DNA of 64,000 nucleotides from Sambucus nigra (GCA_949130495.1 OX422211.1:449204219-449268218); one strand, 5' to 3'. Numbered from the stretch's first letter, positions 31,740 through 44,288 are shown. Notes: generated from the letters alone by a model not told the origin. A program made the numbers and translations.

Positions 31740-33110
31740 ACTCCTAGTTGGCATTCCATATGCGCTTCATGGAGCGATATGGCCTGACAGGCCTGGACAA
31801 AACCACAAGACCATCTTCTATGGTGTCAAAGGTAATGAGCCACATTTGAATAGTTTATTTTGCCATAATTTTCTCTACAACGTGCTTCCATAACCACTCC
31901 AGGGAGTCCCCAGACATATGCGAGGCCCCTCTCACAGATTGTGATGGATGGATAGATGATCGACGACACTACCACAAAGAGCACCGCATTATCCTCTGTG
32001 ATTCAGTCAAATCGTCCACTGGGAAGATATTTGTTATGCAAGGGGGCGCAATTTGTTCCCAATCGATTTGGTGTTGGAGTCTCCAAGGGAAATATAAGGA
32101 AGTCTGCAGAAGGGCCACTAACCACTTATACCGATACTCTTTAAGCTATAAGATAGGTAGTAAGTACCACCACCATGGCATTGACCGAAAAAGACACTGG
32201 GCTCCATGATGTACAAATAAGTTAACCCAACTATCTATAGATGGGCCTAAGTTGAGTAAACAGCGGACAAAGGAATTAGGTACAACTACCAAGGGATAAT
32301 CAGAAGGGGCCTCCAGATAAAACTTCTCTTCAAGAAACACAAACAACATTACTGGTATCCTCCTCAAAAAGTTGGAGCGATCCTCCTTCCAAGCATCCAA
32401 ACCTTTCAGGGTCTCATCCAGCACCCCCTGGTGGATTATGGCGGTATGACATCCATGATATTATCGCAGCATCCTGGGGATCCCATGTCAAGTCCCCCGT
32501 TACCAATAAAATCCTCGCAGTAAGGTCCTAGGTGATATCTCTGACAAATCTAGTGTCCTCAAAACCTCTCAAGTGCACTAAATACTTAACTGCGTAAAGA
32601 GAAATAGGCCCTTAAGTAACCAATGGCTGAGCCACCAAAGGATTAATGTGAAGCAACTCCGCCAAAAATATTCGGGGAGAATGAGAAAAATTAGGCATGG
32701 TATCCATGACACTAGGGCTAACCCCCAAAATTTATGAGAATTCCTCATAGGCAGGGCATCCATCGTTTAGGCTAAAATGAATGAAATAATCCTCAGGGTA
32801 CCAAAATTTTACCTCCCCTACTAGAAGATTCCTGATAATAGCTCCAATAAAACCATCACTAGTACAGTCTCTTCGACACACCAAAATAAACACAACCGCA
32901 TAAAGGCAACAAGCTCCACATTACATCAAGCTTTCTATCTCGTCATCCATATACCAACTAAGTCTCCAAAGCCTTCCTTTGTCCAAAAATTTCCAAAAAA
33001 CACGTTCTCCTTCCTTTTCTAAAAATAAAACCATGGCAGAAAACTAAAGTGCATGTAGATCAAGTCACTAAAACAAGATAATCAAATAAAAGATGCATCA
33101 TTTTTGCCTT
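31740..33110 (-). pseudogene. Element D antisense relic, possibly DUF7745-like
   Basis: Read on the minus strand from about 33000 to 31740 in broken frames: VKFWYPEDYF, FSLNDGCPAYEEFS, ILGVSPSVMDTM, DLTWDPQDAAIISWM, LDETLKGLDAWKED, LLNLGPSIDSW, CLFRSMPWWWYLLP and further pieces down to SMKRIWNAN. The PAYEEFS and PWWW blocks remind me of the plant mobile-type proteins (DUF7745) and of the extra ORF1 of Ogre elements, but here the gene is downstream of pol and reversed. The assignment is from memory only. It does not resemble the antisense gene of A. More than ten stops break it. Confidence 0.45.
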
Positions 33111-33504
33111 TTTTAGTCTCTCTTTTCAGGTACAAAGTCACTCAACAAAGCTTGCACCATGGCCAATGCCAAGCTCCTCCAGTCAGAATGATGGATCTTT
33201 AAGAAAATCTCAAAATGGAAGAACTAGGAATGGATGTTACCTCATCCGTAATCCCGATCAACCGAGACACCACCTCATGCTCCAACAAGCTCCTTATTAA
33301 CACCTGTATACCCATAGCCCTTGCATTCCTTAAAGGAAGACTCCAAGGATACAATCTCACCTATATCTTCAACAAAGATTCAACAATCCACCTAGATGTA
33401 ATGTTCAGTAGCCCCCAGTCCATACCAATTGCCACCCGCCTTTTTCTCTTGCTAAGGAAGCCCATGAGTCCGTGCTCTTATCGTTTGGCCCCCTCCCAAG
33501 ACTT

Positions 33505-33535
33505 CCTATCGGCTCCCCTTTTAAATTTTATATGA
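33505..33535 (-). promoter_or_regulatory. TATA-like box upstream of the D antisense relic
   Basis: On the minus strand, CATATAAAATTTAAAAGGGG. It lies about 500 bases before the first recognisable coding block, so the link is tentative. Confidence 0.3.
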
Positions 33536-33769
33536 AAAATGCTAGAAAATCCATGAAAATAAATTTCCCCAAGAAATTTTTTTTGGAGCACTAAACCCCT
33601 GATAAACTCTCAAAATCCCTAGCTAGATTAACCTTAATCTCTTATCCCCAGAATAATCTCCAATAGGATTAATCATACATCCCTATCCTCAATAAAATCC
33701 CCAAACATCCCCTAGTGGAATCTCAAAACAACACAATCCCAAGTAGAAAAGCAGGAGATAAATTCCCCA

Positions 33770-34360
33770 CTCTATAATTTAAGGTCTTCAGAATTAACCT
33801 GGACCCTCAGAATTGGTAGTCATAACTCAAGGTCCTCGTAATTGACCTCGACCCTAAGAATTGGTCGCTACAACTTAATGTCTTTAGAATTGACCTCGAC
33901 CTACATAATTGGTTATCATAACTCAAGGTCCTCAGAATTGATCTCGACCCTAAGAATTGGTCGTCGCAACTTAAGGTCCTCATAATTGAATTTGGCCTGC
34001 AAAATTGGTTATCACAACTTTAGGTCCTCATAATCGATCGCGACCTACTAAATTGGTCATCCCTATCACATTTTTAGAATTGATGCCGACTCGCTAAATT
34101 GGTCATGATCATCCTCTCAGGTGCTCAGAATTGACCTCGATCCTCAAAATGGGTCTCTGTATCCCCTTTGAACCAATCTTAACATATCTTCAACCCACTA
34201 AATCTGTCATCCTTGCCTCCTTAGGTTCTTAAAACTAACCTCAACCTGAAGAATCGATCATCCTCATATATTTAGGTCCTCATAATTGACCTCAACCCGC
34301 TAAATCGATCAACCTTATACTATGGGTTTGCATAATTGACCTAAAAACCATTTCCCCAAC
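33770..34360 (+). repeat. Element D 3' UTR tandem array (48 bp)
   Basis: AATTGGT recurs at 33811, 33859, 33907, 33955, 34003, 34051 and 34097, a period of 48 with drift later. The unit is built around CTCAGAATTGACCTCGACC. Roughly a dozen degenerate copies end just before the 3' LTR. Confidence 0.88.
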
Positions 34361-34423
34361 GCCGATATGGTGCTTATCATTTAATGACCTTAAATTATTC
34401 CAATCTCACCCGTTGAGGGGATT

Positions 34424-36521
34424 TGTAGACACCCCATCCTATGACTCCCCATAAGAACCTCCTTAGGTTCCTAGCACTCACTCATTCATTGCATACCTAA
34501 GGTCATACTTTGAGTACTGATTTAGAGGCCATGGGGAACTCTTGGGCCCCATTTGACTCCGATCAACTTTTTCACCTGAGAAAAATCTCAATGAATATAT
34601 GAAGGGTTCTGAACCTACGTCCCAACGATCTGCCCCATGCTCAAATCGGCCTTCAAGTTCGATTAAACGGTTTATTTTACTATTGAAAACTGATCTAGAG
34701 GCCACTAAGTGCTCCCAGACCCTATTCATCCCGAGTCATCTTTTTTTCCTGAGCGAAAGAATAATAAATCTTTGAAGCGTTGTGAATGACCTTTCCAAAG
34801 GTCTGCCTCATGGGTGAATCAACCTTACAATGTGTGCGAACGACCCATTTTACTTCAAAGGGTAATTTCATGCTTCTGGGCTCCGTCTGACTATGGTCTA
34901 CTCTCCGAACCGAGAGATGCTGTATGAAATCTTGAAAGGCATTGAATACACTTACCAAGAGTACATTTGGTGTGATAATTGGCCTTATGGTTCAGATAGA
35001 TGATTTTTTTTCCTTCCAAAATTTCTTGTCTAATAACCTAGGGGAGCTTTCGGGCCCCGTGTGACCCCAGTCATCTCTTGAACTCGGGGGTGGGTCAATG
35101 GATTCTTAAGGTTCTCTAAATACACTTTTCAACGGTCTTCCCCATGCACTATTATGGCTTATGATTCTCATCTTATGGTTGTTTTTTTCAAAAAACTTGC
35201 CTCAGACTGCTGAATGGCACCCCAAGACCCGCCTATCGGTAGTGTGTATGTGGTACTATGCATATATGCAGGTCTAGGAACATGATGAACGGAACCCCCT
35301 TGGACCTATAAATAGAGGACATGTTCTCACTTTGAAAATCACCCCGAAATATCCCTCTTAGAAATTCCGATATAATTCTTTCAAATTCAGAGTTGTTCCC
35401 CCTTTAAATTCCATTTCCCACATTCCCTCCACCCTTTTCATACTCATTTTAGAAAATTATCATCCATATCCTAATACCACCATCACCTAGGCATGATATC
35501 AGCGCATCTACAATCAATATCCATTCCATGTCTTCATAAGATAGTCCAACTCTTCATCCTTGTCTTTAAATTCTCTTATTTTTGCGTTAGTTAATTTCTT
35601 TTCACTTTAATTTTTAATTTCATTGCATAATACACCTTAATTTCAAACATTTAGTTTTAGTATTTGAACTTACTTTATTTCCATAAAAAACCCAAAAATA
35701 GGAAAAAGAGGGTTTACAAGTAAATTCTAAATGGTGAATTCTCATTACATTTTCTCAAACTAAAATACATTTTTCTACACACACACACACACACACACAT
35801 ATAAGAGAGATCCCCAGTTGGAGTTATGGGTTAAACCCCACCACATATTATTTTTGAGCTATGTGTACTTTGATGACCCTTCGGTCTACGTAGGCATATT
35901 GTGTAAATTCCTAGAGTCGAGTCCTCCCATATACATTTATTACTTTATTCTTATCATAAATTCCTAAATATATATGTTGTATGCTTGCTTGCTCGTGTCT
36001 TGACCGATATACATATTCGTTCTTCTATAATGACTCATGAATCGGAGAACACTTACATTATACTTTGAATTACTATTTTGGTAACACTCCTAAGGATGAC
36101 CTCACTCCGCCTTTATCCATAATGCGAGTCGGACGATTCCATCCTTCATTTATATTATGCACAAAAGCACAAACATCACGGTGCTTAACAGGAGAAGATT
36201 AACACATTCCCATGAGAGAGCAAAAGGGTGGGATGGGTGCCTAACACCTTCCCATTCCATAACTTAGTCCCCGAACCCTTGAATTACTTAGTTTTTTAAG
36301 CATCAGTATTGTCATTGATGCCTCCCTATCGAAGCGAAAATATTTCTTTTGACTATTTTGTGAAATATAGGATGTTGACTCTATCTCTCCCTATCACCCT
36401 GCATTAATGACAATTGAGCACCCCGAGAAAGGTTATAATATTACGGTCATTCCTAAAAGGGGAAGGAAAAATGGATCTACCTCGAGAGAACCCCTCAAAC
36501 CCCGACCTAGCGTTGGACAGT
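34424..36521 (+). repeat. Element D 3' LTR (about 2.1 kb)
   Basis: Starts TGTAGACACCCC behind a purine-rich GTTGAGGGGATT tract. TATAAATA at 35307-35314 is a good promoter box. An (AC)n run lies near 35775-35799. The last 650 bases match the reversed fragment F (37678-38378). Confidence 0.78.
35307..35314 (+). promoter_or_regulatory. TATA box of element D 3' LTR
   Basis: TATAAATA followed by GAGGACATG, the strongest match to a plant TATA box in this LTR. Confidence 0.6.
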
Positions 36522-37235
36522 GTATCCATCACAGAGGATAAAATGCCCAAGTTTATTTGGAGCAACATCATAAGCCGGTATGACCTATTTCACACCATGA
36601 TATTAGATGACGACAAATAGTTCAAAAATCAGTCAATGAAGTCATACTACAAGAGGGTCGGCTTGAACTATTTTTTTCTCTACTCCCGGACGACCCTGAG
36701 AGAAGTGTCAGACTAAAGTCACCAACAAGATGATACTTGATGGGATTAAGAAGAAATTAGAATATGCCATGGGCATGTGGACTCAAGAAATACATGGGGG
36801 TACTATGGCTTATAGGATGACAGAGAGGACATCAAACGATGATGCATCTTTTATATTTACTTATAAGTCTAAGGCAGAGCTTGGAATTCCAAGTCACAGA
36901 GTCTAAACTTATGATCCAAAAGCTAACATGTAAGAGAGAAGGTTGGACTTTCATCTGATTGAAGAAAGAAGAGAGGATACAGAGGTCAGACATTCATCTT
37001 ATCAGTAGAGAGTCGCAAGTTTTATAATAAGAGGGTAAAGGCTAGGACAATAGTTGTGGGTGACGTAGTCTTGATTAAGGTTTGGAAAATGCCTAACAAA
37101 CTTCATCCCAATTGGCATAGACCCTATAGAGTGGCCAAGGAGGTTGTATATGGAAGTTTTATGTTGGAAAATCCTTAAGGTTTTCCCTTCTCCAACCCCT
37201 AGAATGTCGACCACTTGAAGAGATATTATCAATAG
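36522..37235 (+). pseudogene. Element C integrase, part after D
   Basis: Resumes at SITEDKMPKFIWSNIISRYDL, given here in one piece of the frame, with LDDDK in place of PDNGT, so the second catalytic Asp site is altered. Later blocks are broken: the counterparts of RRLDLDLIEERRED, KFYNQRVK, LHPNWHRPYRVAKEVV and NVDHLKRYYQ are seen before TAG 37233-37235. Confidence 0.78.
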
Positions 37236-37406
37236 TTATATTTGTGTAAAAATTGTAAATTTCTTCCTATTAATCCAATTTATATCCATTTCAATGCCAT
37301 ATGTATAACAAAGTTATCAATAAGAAATCAAAATGTTAGCTCATATTTTTTTTTCTTATCATCATCAATTGTTACATGGTATGAACTTTATTAAACAAAG
37401 GAAGAT

Positions 37407-37677
37407 CATTTTATGGTGAATTAGTTTATACTCCATCTCATCAACACGAGAGTGTATTAAGAGTCTCATCTCCTTCATACCCTCCCAATAACGCCAAGAG
37501 GGGGGACTAGTGTTATAACATCACTCTATGCGGTAAAAACAAGATTTAAAATCCTTTTATATAGATATCCAATTACATTTTATGGTGAATTAGTTTATGG
37601 ATCTAACTTGGCGATACAAGAATGTATGAGGAGTCTTATCTCCTTCATACCCTCCCAATAGCGCCTAGAGGGGGAAC
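37407..37677 (+). repeat. Element C 3' UTR tandem repeat (about 169 bp, 2 copies)
   Basis: CATTTTATGGTGAATTAG at 37407 and 37576 begins two units that both contain TCATCTCCTTCATACCCTCC-like blocks and end in AGAGGGGG. The second unit is cut by fragment F. Confidence 0.8.
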
Positions 37678-38378
37678 TGTGGACATCCCAAAATTTAAGG
37701 GGTCTGGATCTTCGTAGGTGGATCCCTCCTTCCTTCCTCTTTTTCTCCTTTTCAGGATGAAGGTCAGATTATGTCCTTTGTAGGGGCACTAGGTTGTCGT
37801 TGATGTGGGTTGATATGTAGAGATAAAGTCGCCAACATATTTTTCAGTAAATAAGCAAAAAAAAATTTGCTTCCTCGAGAGAACGATATCAAGGACAATA
37901 CTGATTCTTGTGAAACCAAGTATTTCAAAGGTTCGGGGACTAAGTTACAGAATGGAAAGGTGTTAGGCACCCTTCCCGACCTTTCGGTATCTCATGGGCA
38001 TGTGTTAATGTTCTCATGTAGAACTCCGTGATGTGTGTACTTATGTGCATTATATAAATAGAAGTTGGAATCACTCAACTCGCGTCATGGCTAAAAGCGC
38101 AGTGAGGTCATTATTAGGAGTGTTTATAAAATAATAATAGAAAATATGGTGTAAGTGTTTATCGATTCACAAATCGTTATGAAGGAACAATTGCGTATAT
38201 CAGACAAGACACACGCAAGAAAGTATATAAAATGTATATATAATGAGTATATGATGAGAATCAAATAACAAATGCAGGTGGGAGAATTCAAGTGAAGGGA
38301 TTCACCCTAGACGCCTACGTAGCTCGGGGGGCATCGAATTCCACGTAGTTAGAAAACAATATGAGGTAGGGCTTAACC
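37678..38378 (-). repeat. Fragment F: end of an Ogre-like LTR, reversed
   Basis: The reverse complement ends GGGATGTCCACA at 37678 and matches the last 650 bases of the D LTR, for example AACTTAGTCCCCGAACC. It stops at 38378, where fragment G begins. It is from a different copy than D, judging by many differences. Confidence 0.7.
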
Positions 38379-38605
38379 TGTGGTCACAATTAAGTTCAAC
38401 ACAAATTAATAGGAAAAGACAATCACTAAAGCAAATAAGGAATGTAAAGAATGCCAATCACACAACACAGTATATACGTGGTTCAGCAAGAATGCCTATG
38501 TCTATGGTGGTGCTCTCAGTATTATTTCTTTGTACTCCAGGGAGTGTTTTGCAGGAAATATCTTACGTGCCTCTTGCCCCAGGCCTAGGGTTTGTTATAT
38601 ACATG
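38379..38605 (-). repeat. Fragment G: end of an E-type LTR, reversed
   Basis: The reverse complement aligns with 54500-54708 of element E: GGCATTCTTGCTGAACCACGT and ATTTGTGTTGAA recur, each shorter than the full match, and it ends GTGACCACA. The LTR start is missing. It seems to have inserted into F and later been cut. Confidence 0.7.
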
Positions 38606-38710
38606 TTTCTGTCTATCATATTCATGATACTATTCATTATATTTTTTAAAAATTAGGGGTTAAAGTATAATTTATATAAAGTTGATTAAGTGCCTAAGTA
38701 AAATATTTTG

Positions 38711-38751
<41 letters not shown>

Positions 38752-39071
38752 AGTAATTATCGTAATTATATATGAGTGTCCATTTTCTCTCCATCTATTA
38801 TTAATTAATACTTATATAATGTGTCAAATAGACATAAAAATATAATTATGTCTTAAATAAAAAAAGTATCTCGGTGTTTAGTGTATACTAATCATAGAAC
38901 TACCATCTGTACTAAAAAATATAAATATATAGTTAATTTGTAATTTTAAAATAAAGGCATGTTCATATGTCCCAAATTTTTTATTCATTTTTTCATCTCA
39001 TATTAACATTAATTTAAATGTAATGATAATATTATTTATGTGGCATATATTTTACGAATAAAATTATACTA
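38606..39071. other. AT-rich body of a possible short Helitron
   Basis: No gene. A (TA)n microsatellite of about 38 bases lies near 38712-38749. The stretch runs up to the Helitron-type end at 39102. A 5' end could not be fixed. Confidence 0.35.
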
Positions 39072-39102
39072 CGCTCGCACATCGCGCGGGATTTAAAACT
39101 AG
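39072..39102 (+). mobile_element. Helitron-type 3' terminus
   Basis: Stem CGCTCG (39072-39077) pairs with CGCGCG (39083-39088) with one mismatch around loop CACAT; CTAG at 39099-39102 is followed by T. The GC-rich hairpin within AT-rich DNA is typical of plant Helitron ends. Confidence 0.6.
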
Positions 39103-41167
39103 TACTATTGAAACTCCTGCTCATAATTATCTCACCTCTCTCCAACTTTAAGTTGAGATGAAAAATGCGTGTCTCGAGACACTTTAATTTGAATCCCCTT
39201 CATAATCTAATAGCCAAACATACATCTGAACTCCTAATTTTTCTCTCTAACTTGCATCGTCTATTCCCAAACCCACTGTTGAAGCTGATTAATGAAGCAT
39301 GCCGACACCTTAGCGATGAAGCCCGCTGGGTCCATATCCTCCCCGTTCTTTTTATCTCTCCACAGATACACAACTGGATGGAGGTATATAATTTTTCTCT
39401 CTTCACTTCTCTCACTCTCTCCACGATCAAAATCAGTGCCATAACAATGTATTGTTTTGGATTTCAAGTAAGGATTTTTCTGGTGTTAATTTTTTGGGGG
39501 TTTGGGTTTTCTGAAATTGTAAGGGGTTAACCATAGTTTTTGGAGTTCTATTTTTAATTTCATCTGATGTAATCTCTAACTTACTAATGGGTTTTCTCCC
39601 AATCTCATAACCCACCAATTTTACAGGTACAATGATGGTAGAAATTGATCTTCATCAAAACTTGGTGAAGACAACATCAAAGTGGATTTTATTCTTTAAG
39701 GGAGTAACACATTACCCATGAGATTCGAGATAAATATGTGAACCAGAAGTTAGTTTTAAGAAACTAAACTTCTAGAATTAATTTTTTCAGGGATTTAACT
39801 TTTTGGTTCTAATATAAACTTCAGTTTTTTTTTTCCTGATATAATAGAAAAGAAGAAGCAGGGGAAGACATGGAAAGAGTTTTGGGCTTTTTATTGTTTC
39901 AGAAATTGTTATTGTGGGCATTTTATTAAGTACACAGTTAGACACATATACAATTTGGTGTTTAATTTTTACAATTTTGAAGCTTTATCCTAATACATCC
40001 CTCATCTTTTAAAGATTCTTCTAAGTTCAACCTAACCCTCCCATTTAAACCCACCGCACTGTCACCACCATAGTATGAAATCTGCACCATTTATCATTTG
40101 GTTTTCATTTCTAAAGAACGAGTTTTGATCAACAACGCTCATCAACTGGGTACCCCTCTCCCATGATCTTTGCAATATTACTACTGTCGACTGTCAATAT
40201 TACTGTCTTTTTATGTACGTAAATCCAGTTGACTCTCGGTTATTTATTCACAACATCCATTGGCATCTTTTTTAAGGCCTCTATTTATGAGTTTTTTTGT
40301 GTATAAAACTTTTTTAACTTGACTTTCTTAATTTTCTTCCCAAGTTAGTAGGAGTGGTTTTTGGTGGGTTTTTAAATGTGTATATACAAAAAAAGACCCA
40401 TACGTATGAAGAGAAAGATATACAAAACCATTTAGTTTATGCAGGTATGTCTCTGTTTTTGTATATATGTGTGTGCGTGTTATGGTGTGGGAGATTGCAA
40501 AACTAAAATGGGTTTTTATGTTTTCCAACTTGAGTATGTTCAAATTTCCACATTTATCCATTTGTATGTGTATATCTTAATATTTGTAAAATGTCATTTA
40601 ACTCAGTTCAACACATTATTTGAGTTTGTGTATGTATACCTGCAATTAATGAAAAGCCACTTCCTACAAAATGGTGTATACATCCGTGGGTTTAGGAGAT
40701 AGAGAAACGTGAGCAACTGGTGTTATAGGTATGGTTTAATTGTTGTGGTCATTAGGGAATTCGGGAGTAGGGTCGTTGGGTAGCTGTGGGTTGGTCTAGA
40801 TCATTGCAGGTGAGGTGAATGAGTGGTATAAGGTAGGGTAAGTGGGTTAAAGAGGTTGTCCTTTTTTGACTAGAATGAGTGTTGGGTATGGTTTTATGGA
40901 CAAGTGGGATGAAACGGACAGGATAGAGAGAAAAAAAATGATGCATGAAGCATGGTGCGTGGAGTTGAGAGGGATAGAATGAGAGTGGATTTTGCTCGGG
41001 TTACTTTGACGGTGAGTTTTTTGCGTGTGTACAAAATGGGAATTTTTTGCTTTGTTTCTTCTAGATCTAATGTTTGTGTGGTTCGATTTTGGTTTACAAG
41101 TATAATTTTTTTTTGTAGATCTCATGTTTATTGCAGATCTAATGTTTTTTGGATAAGGTATACATGA

Positions 41168-41229
41168 TTTTTGGTGAGTTTTTTGGGTTCCCTTATACTT
41201 TTTGGTGAGTTTTTTGGGTTCCCTTATAC
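41168..41229 (+). repeat. 31-bp tandem duplication
   Basis: The unit TTTTTGGTGAG... to ...CCCTTATAC occurs twice in perfect succession (41168-41198 and 41199-41229). Confidence 0.95.
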
Positions 41230-41900
41230 ACTATCTCACAATCTACAACATGCTGCATCATTTTTATCTTTTAAACCCACCTTAAAATATTCATTGGTCA
41301 TGGTTTATTTTTTAGATTTTACTATTTCTCTATTAATGGTGTAAAAGAGTTGTGTTGCGATTTACAATAGTAACTGCAAGTATATTTTTCTGTTTTCATT
41401 TTTTTTTGTTTTGTTGGCTACATGTTTGAGAAAATGTTGTGTGTATTCTACCATTTTATGTTCTTTTCCTTCTAGAAAAATTAAGAACATCATTAAGTAA
41501 TGGTGGCGTCATTTTATTACAATAGCCATCAAGTAGAAAGAAGAAGATACTAAGACATAAGAAAGTTCTCCATAACCCTCTTCAGCAACTTTACTTAAAT
41601 GTAAAGGTAACAATTATGGATCCTCTTATACCCATGTTCTTCTAAAAAATATATATATTTTTTGGGATTTACCATAGTTACATGTATTACTTATTTCAAA
41701 AATTTATTATAAATGCAGTATATCTTATAGGACATGAGCAAACCTCGGCATGAAGTATAGGATTTTCATGACACGATGTTTGAAAATTTTCAACATGAGA
41801 CTGTCACCGCTTATTTAAGTGCACACAATCTATGTACAGTATACATCATGTTACCCATATACAAGTGTTTTGTACCCCAATGGTTTAATTCACGTAATCC

Positions 41901-42022
41901 TTTTTTCTTTTTCTTTTTTTAGATTCAAGTCTTAGGGAGGGGGAGGGGGAGGGGAAGGGTGTGAGACTTGAACCTCCAACGTCTTGCAAAGCAAGGGTTG
42001 GGGGTAACCATTGGGGCCCGTG
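41901..42022 (-). mobile_element. Probable tRNA-derived SINE
   Basis: On the minus strand: CCCCAATGGTTACC (A-box-like, about 42017-42004), a B box GGTTCAAGTCTC (41974-41963), a C-rich stretch, and an A-rich tail (the T-rich run 41901-41920). No clear target duplication was found, and the A box is imperfect. Confidence 0.5.
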
Positions 42023-42578
42023 ATAGTCCTGTGTCTTGACCGTAGATATAATTTTTAATATTATTATTGAATATAAACCATGTCAATCATTTAGTTGTGA
42101 TATATGTGGCACATGAAAATGTACAAGGCACCATAATTTTGGATGTATTTTTTTATGATATGTGACACTCAAAACTGTACAATATATTTAATTAACTTTT
42201 GAGTCGCAATAAAAATTAAAAAATAATTGTATTACTCTTTTTAGAAGTTGTAATGCAATATTCTAAAGTTCAATATTCTTTTTTGAAGTTGTAATGGACT
42301 TTGTTGGATTTTTTTGTTAATCTTAATGCAAAACATAACGATATAACGTGACAATAGTTCAGGGGACAAATTGTTATAATTGCCTAAGTTAGGTGGTCAT
42401 ATCTATTATTTACTCTAGAAAGTACATATTAGTGTGCCTTGGAGATGAGCGCAATATAATAACTTTGTTACTCTATTTGGTGTCATCTTTGTTAACATAT
42501 TCCTATTGCTATTATGTTGTAGGATTGGCATCGTTGAAGTAAATACCACAGGAGCGTGGCATGGAGACATGAGAATTA

Positions 42579-42654
42579 TCACATCCCACATAAATGGTGT
42601 AGCAAAAGTTCTCACGTCCCACATAGATGGTGTGGCAAAAGTTCTCACATCCCA
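42579..42654 (+). repeat. 33-bp minisatellite (2.3 copies)
   Basis: TCAC(A/G)TCCCACATA(A/G)ATGGTGT recurs at 42579 and 42612 and the start again at 42645. Confidence 0.9.
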
Positions 42655-44288
42655 TGACTTCAATCGAGATTGTTCTATTTTTTATAATGTGCATTGATGG
42701 TAAGAAATGTCTTATGCTAACGTTTGTACATCAAGTATATGGAAGCATAGTCCTTTTTTGAATTTTGTGTATTTTTAAATATTAAATTGTGGCTTTTGCG
42801 ATTTTGTAATGTTTCAATGAAGTGTTAATGTTGAACTGTTTTTTAATTTCTTACATAGGTGGATAGTCACATAAACAAAGGAAATTATGTCCAAATTTTT
42901 ATCTAAATCATACATGATTCAATACTTGGAAAATTTTCTCCGTGCCTTCAGGTTGTTTATTTGTGTTAAAACGAAATGCAAGTGGATGGGAAAATGTCAC
43001 TTTGAGGTATACTAAACTACTTCAAGGTTTGCGCTTAGATTTATGAATATATATGTTAGTATTTCAACCGACTTAACATACTACCATACATTTATTATCT
43101 TATGGTATTTGGGATTTGACCTTGGAGCCTACATACAAAAATTATTGGCTTATTAGTATCACACTTCTACATGATGTCATCAACCTCAACTTGACATTTG
43201 CAATGTGCAGTGTTTGAAATAAATATTTGAATTGTTTATTTTTTCCCTTTAAAAATGCCCTTTACAAATGCATTTTGAAATAAACATTTTGACAGTTGGC
43301 TTTGTATATCGTGTATCATTAGAGATATGTAAACATTTAAGGTTTAAAGTTTATAGGCATACTAATAAATAGGATATACTCTGATTTTGATTTTAGCTGT
43401 GATGTTTATTATCAATTTTGCCATTTAGTTTGTTTAATTCTTTTAGTTTAATTATATTGTTATTTGAGTCGATCGTCTTTTTATTTATATCATGCTGGAT
43501 TAGCTAAGTATCTTTTCTGAATTTTTTTTTACAGGCTATATGGACACCGAGCCGATTGTCATTCGCTCTTTACGACAAAACCCCACATTGATGTTAGCTT
43601 GGAATGAATATCATTGAAGTTTTTGTCTTTATTTGCAAAGCTCTATTTATTTTAATTAGTTTCTTATATGTGTTATTTTGGATGCCAGACTTTTATTTCA
43701 TTCATTGGCAGTGATGTTGGGCCACTGTTGTGCTGTGCTACTGCTACTATGCTGTGCTACTACTATGCTGCTATGATGTGCTACTTCTATGCCATTTCTC
43801 TACAGTTGTGCAATTAGTTTGGCATGTAGTTAAACAAGACAAAGATGCACTTCTTTGTTGAGTCTTGAAGAAGACAGCAGGATTGATCATAGTACTCTTA
43901 ATTGGGGAAAAAATGAGTATTTTAATAATTTTTATGGTCTACATACTTAGTAGTACTCTTAACATTTTATAGTTTCGGGGTTTTCTTTTGTTTTCCCCAT
44001 TCAATGGCAACTGGTAAACCATTGTATAGTTTCGGGATTTAGTTCATTTGGGGTTTTGGTGGTGAGGGTGGATTGTTTACATTCTATTTACTTAAATATT
44101 ATATATTTATTTAGACCATAATTTTGTTGAAATTTTAACGTAAACGAGTATTGTCGTTATGGATTATAATTATCTTTATTAGTTCAAGTGTGGTGTAATA
44201 TAGTTGATATATTGTGCCTTTAGGAAAATATGTGGTGTTTATATGAGGCCCCGAAAGGATTATTTTTTGTGGTTGGAAAATTTTCGCT

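Larger units (their letters stand above)
28449..36521 (+). mobile_element. Element D: Ogre-like retrotransposon nested in C
   Basis: Begins TGTAGACACCCC and ends near TTGGACAGT. The flanks read ATATC (28444-28448) and GTATC (36522-36526), a duplication with one mismatch. The 5' LTR is cut to about 430 bp and joined directly to RNase H; gag, protease and RT are lost. Integrase, an antisense relic, a 48-bp tandem array and a complete 3' LTR of about 2.1 kb remain. Pol blocks such as MEEVLPIELKI and the TGTAGACACC LTR start fit Ogre-type elements. Confidence 0.75.
24743..37235 (+). mobile_element. Element C: 5'-truncated Tat-like retrotransposon, split by D
   Basis: Starts abruptly in the middle of gag at HTPLT..., the counterpart of HYTPLT in A near 7455, and runs to the end of integrase at 37235. 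D interrupts integrase between 28448 and about 36522. Its coding sequence follows A throughout but has many more stops, so C is older. Its own LTRs are not present. Confidence 0.85.
39103..44288 (+). mobile_element. Probable non-autonomous Helitron body
   Basis: This 5.2-kb AT-rich stretch ends in the terminus at 44289-44316. It holds a 45-bp motif shared with the first Helitron (42859), a partial terminus copy (CCGTGCCTTCAGG near 42937), a SINE and two minisatellites. The frame at 39165-39530 gives a basic peptide without a family match and may be captured exon debris. No Rep or helicase motifs are visible. The 5' boundary is uncertain. Confidence 0.4.

Noticed and set aside
36390..36520. 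Primer-binding site and start of an interior behind the D 3' LTR
   Set aside because: TGTTGACTCTATC near 36371 looked like a TGGCGACT-type primer site, but fragment F aligns through this stretch to its own LTR end, so it is LTR sequence.
37678..37700. Start of the 3' LTR of element C
   Set aside because: TGTGGACATCC follows a purine tract, but the next 650 bases match the end of the D-type LTR in reverse, so this is the terminus of fragment F.
39165..39530. 121-residue frame as a host gene exon
   Set aside because: The peptide shows no family motif, splice sites cannot be fixed, and it sits in probable Helitron DNA.
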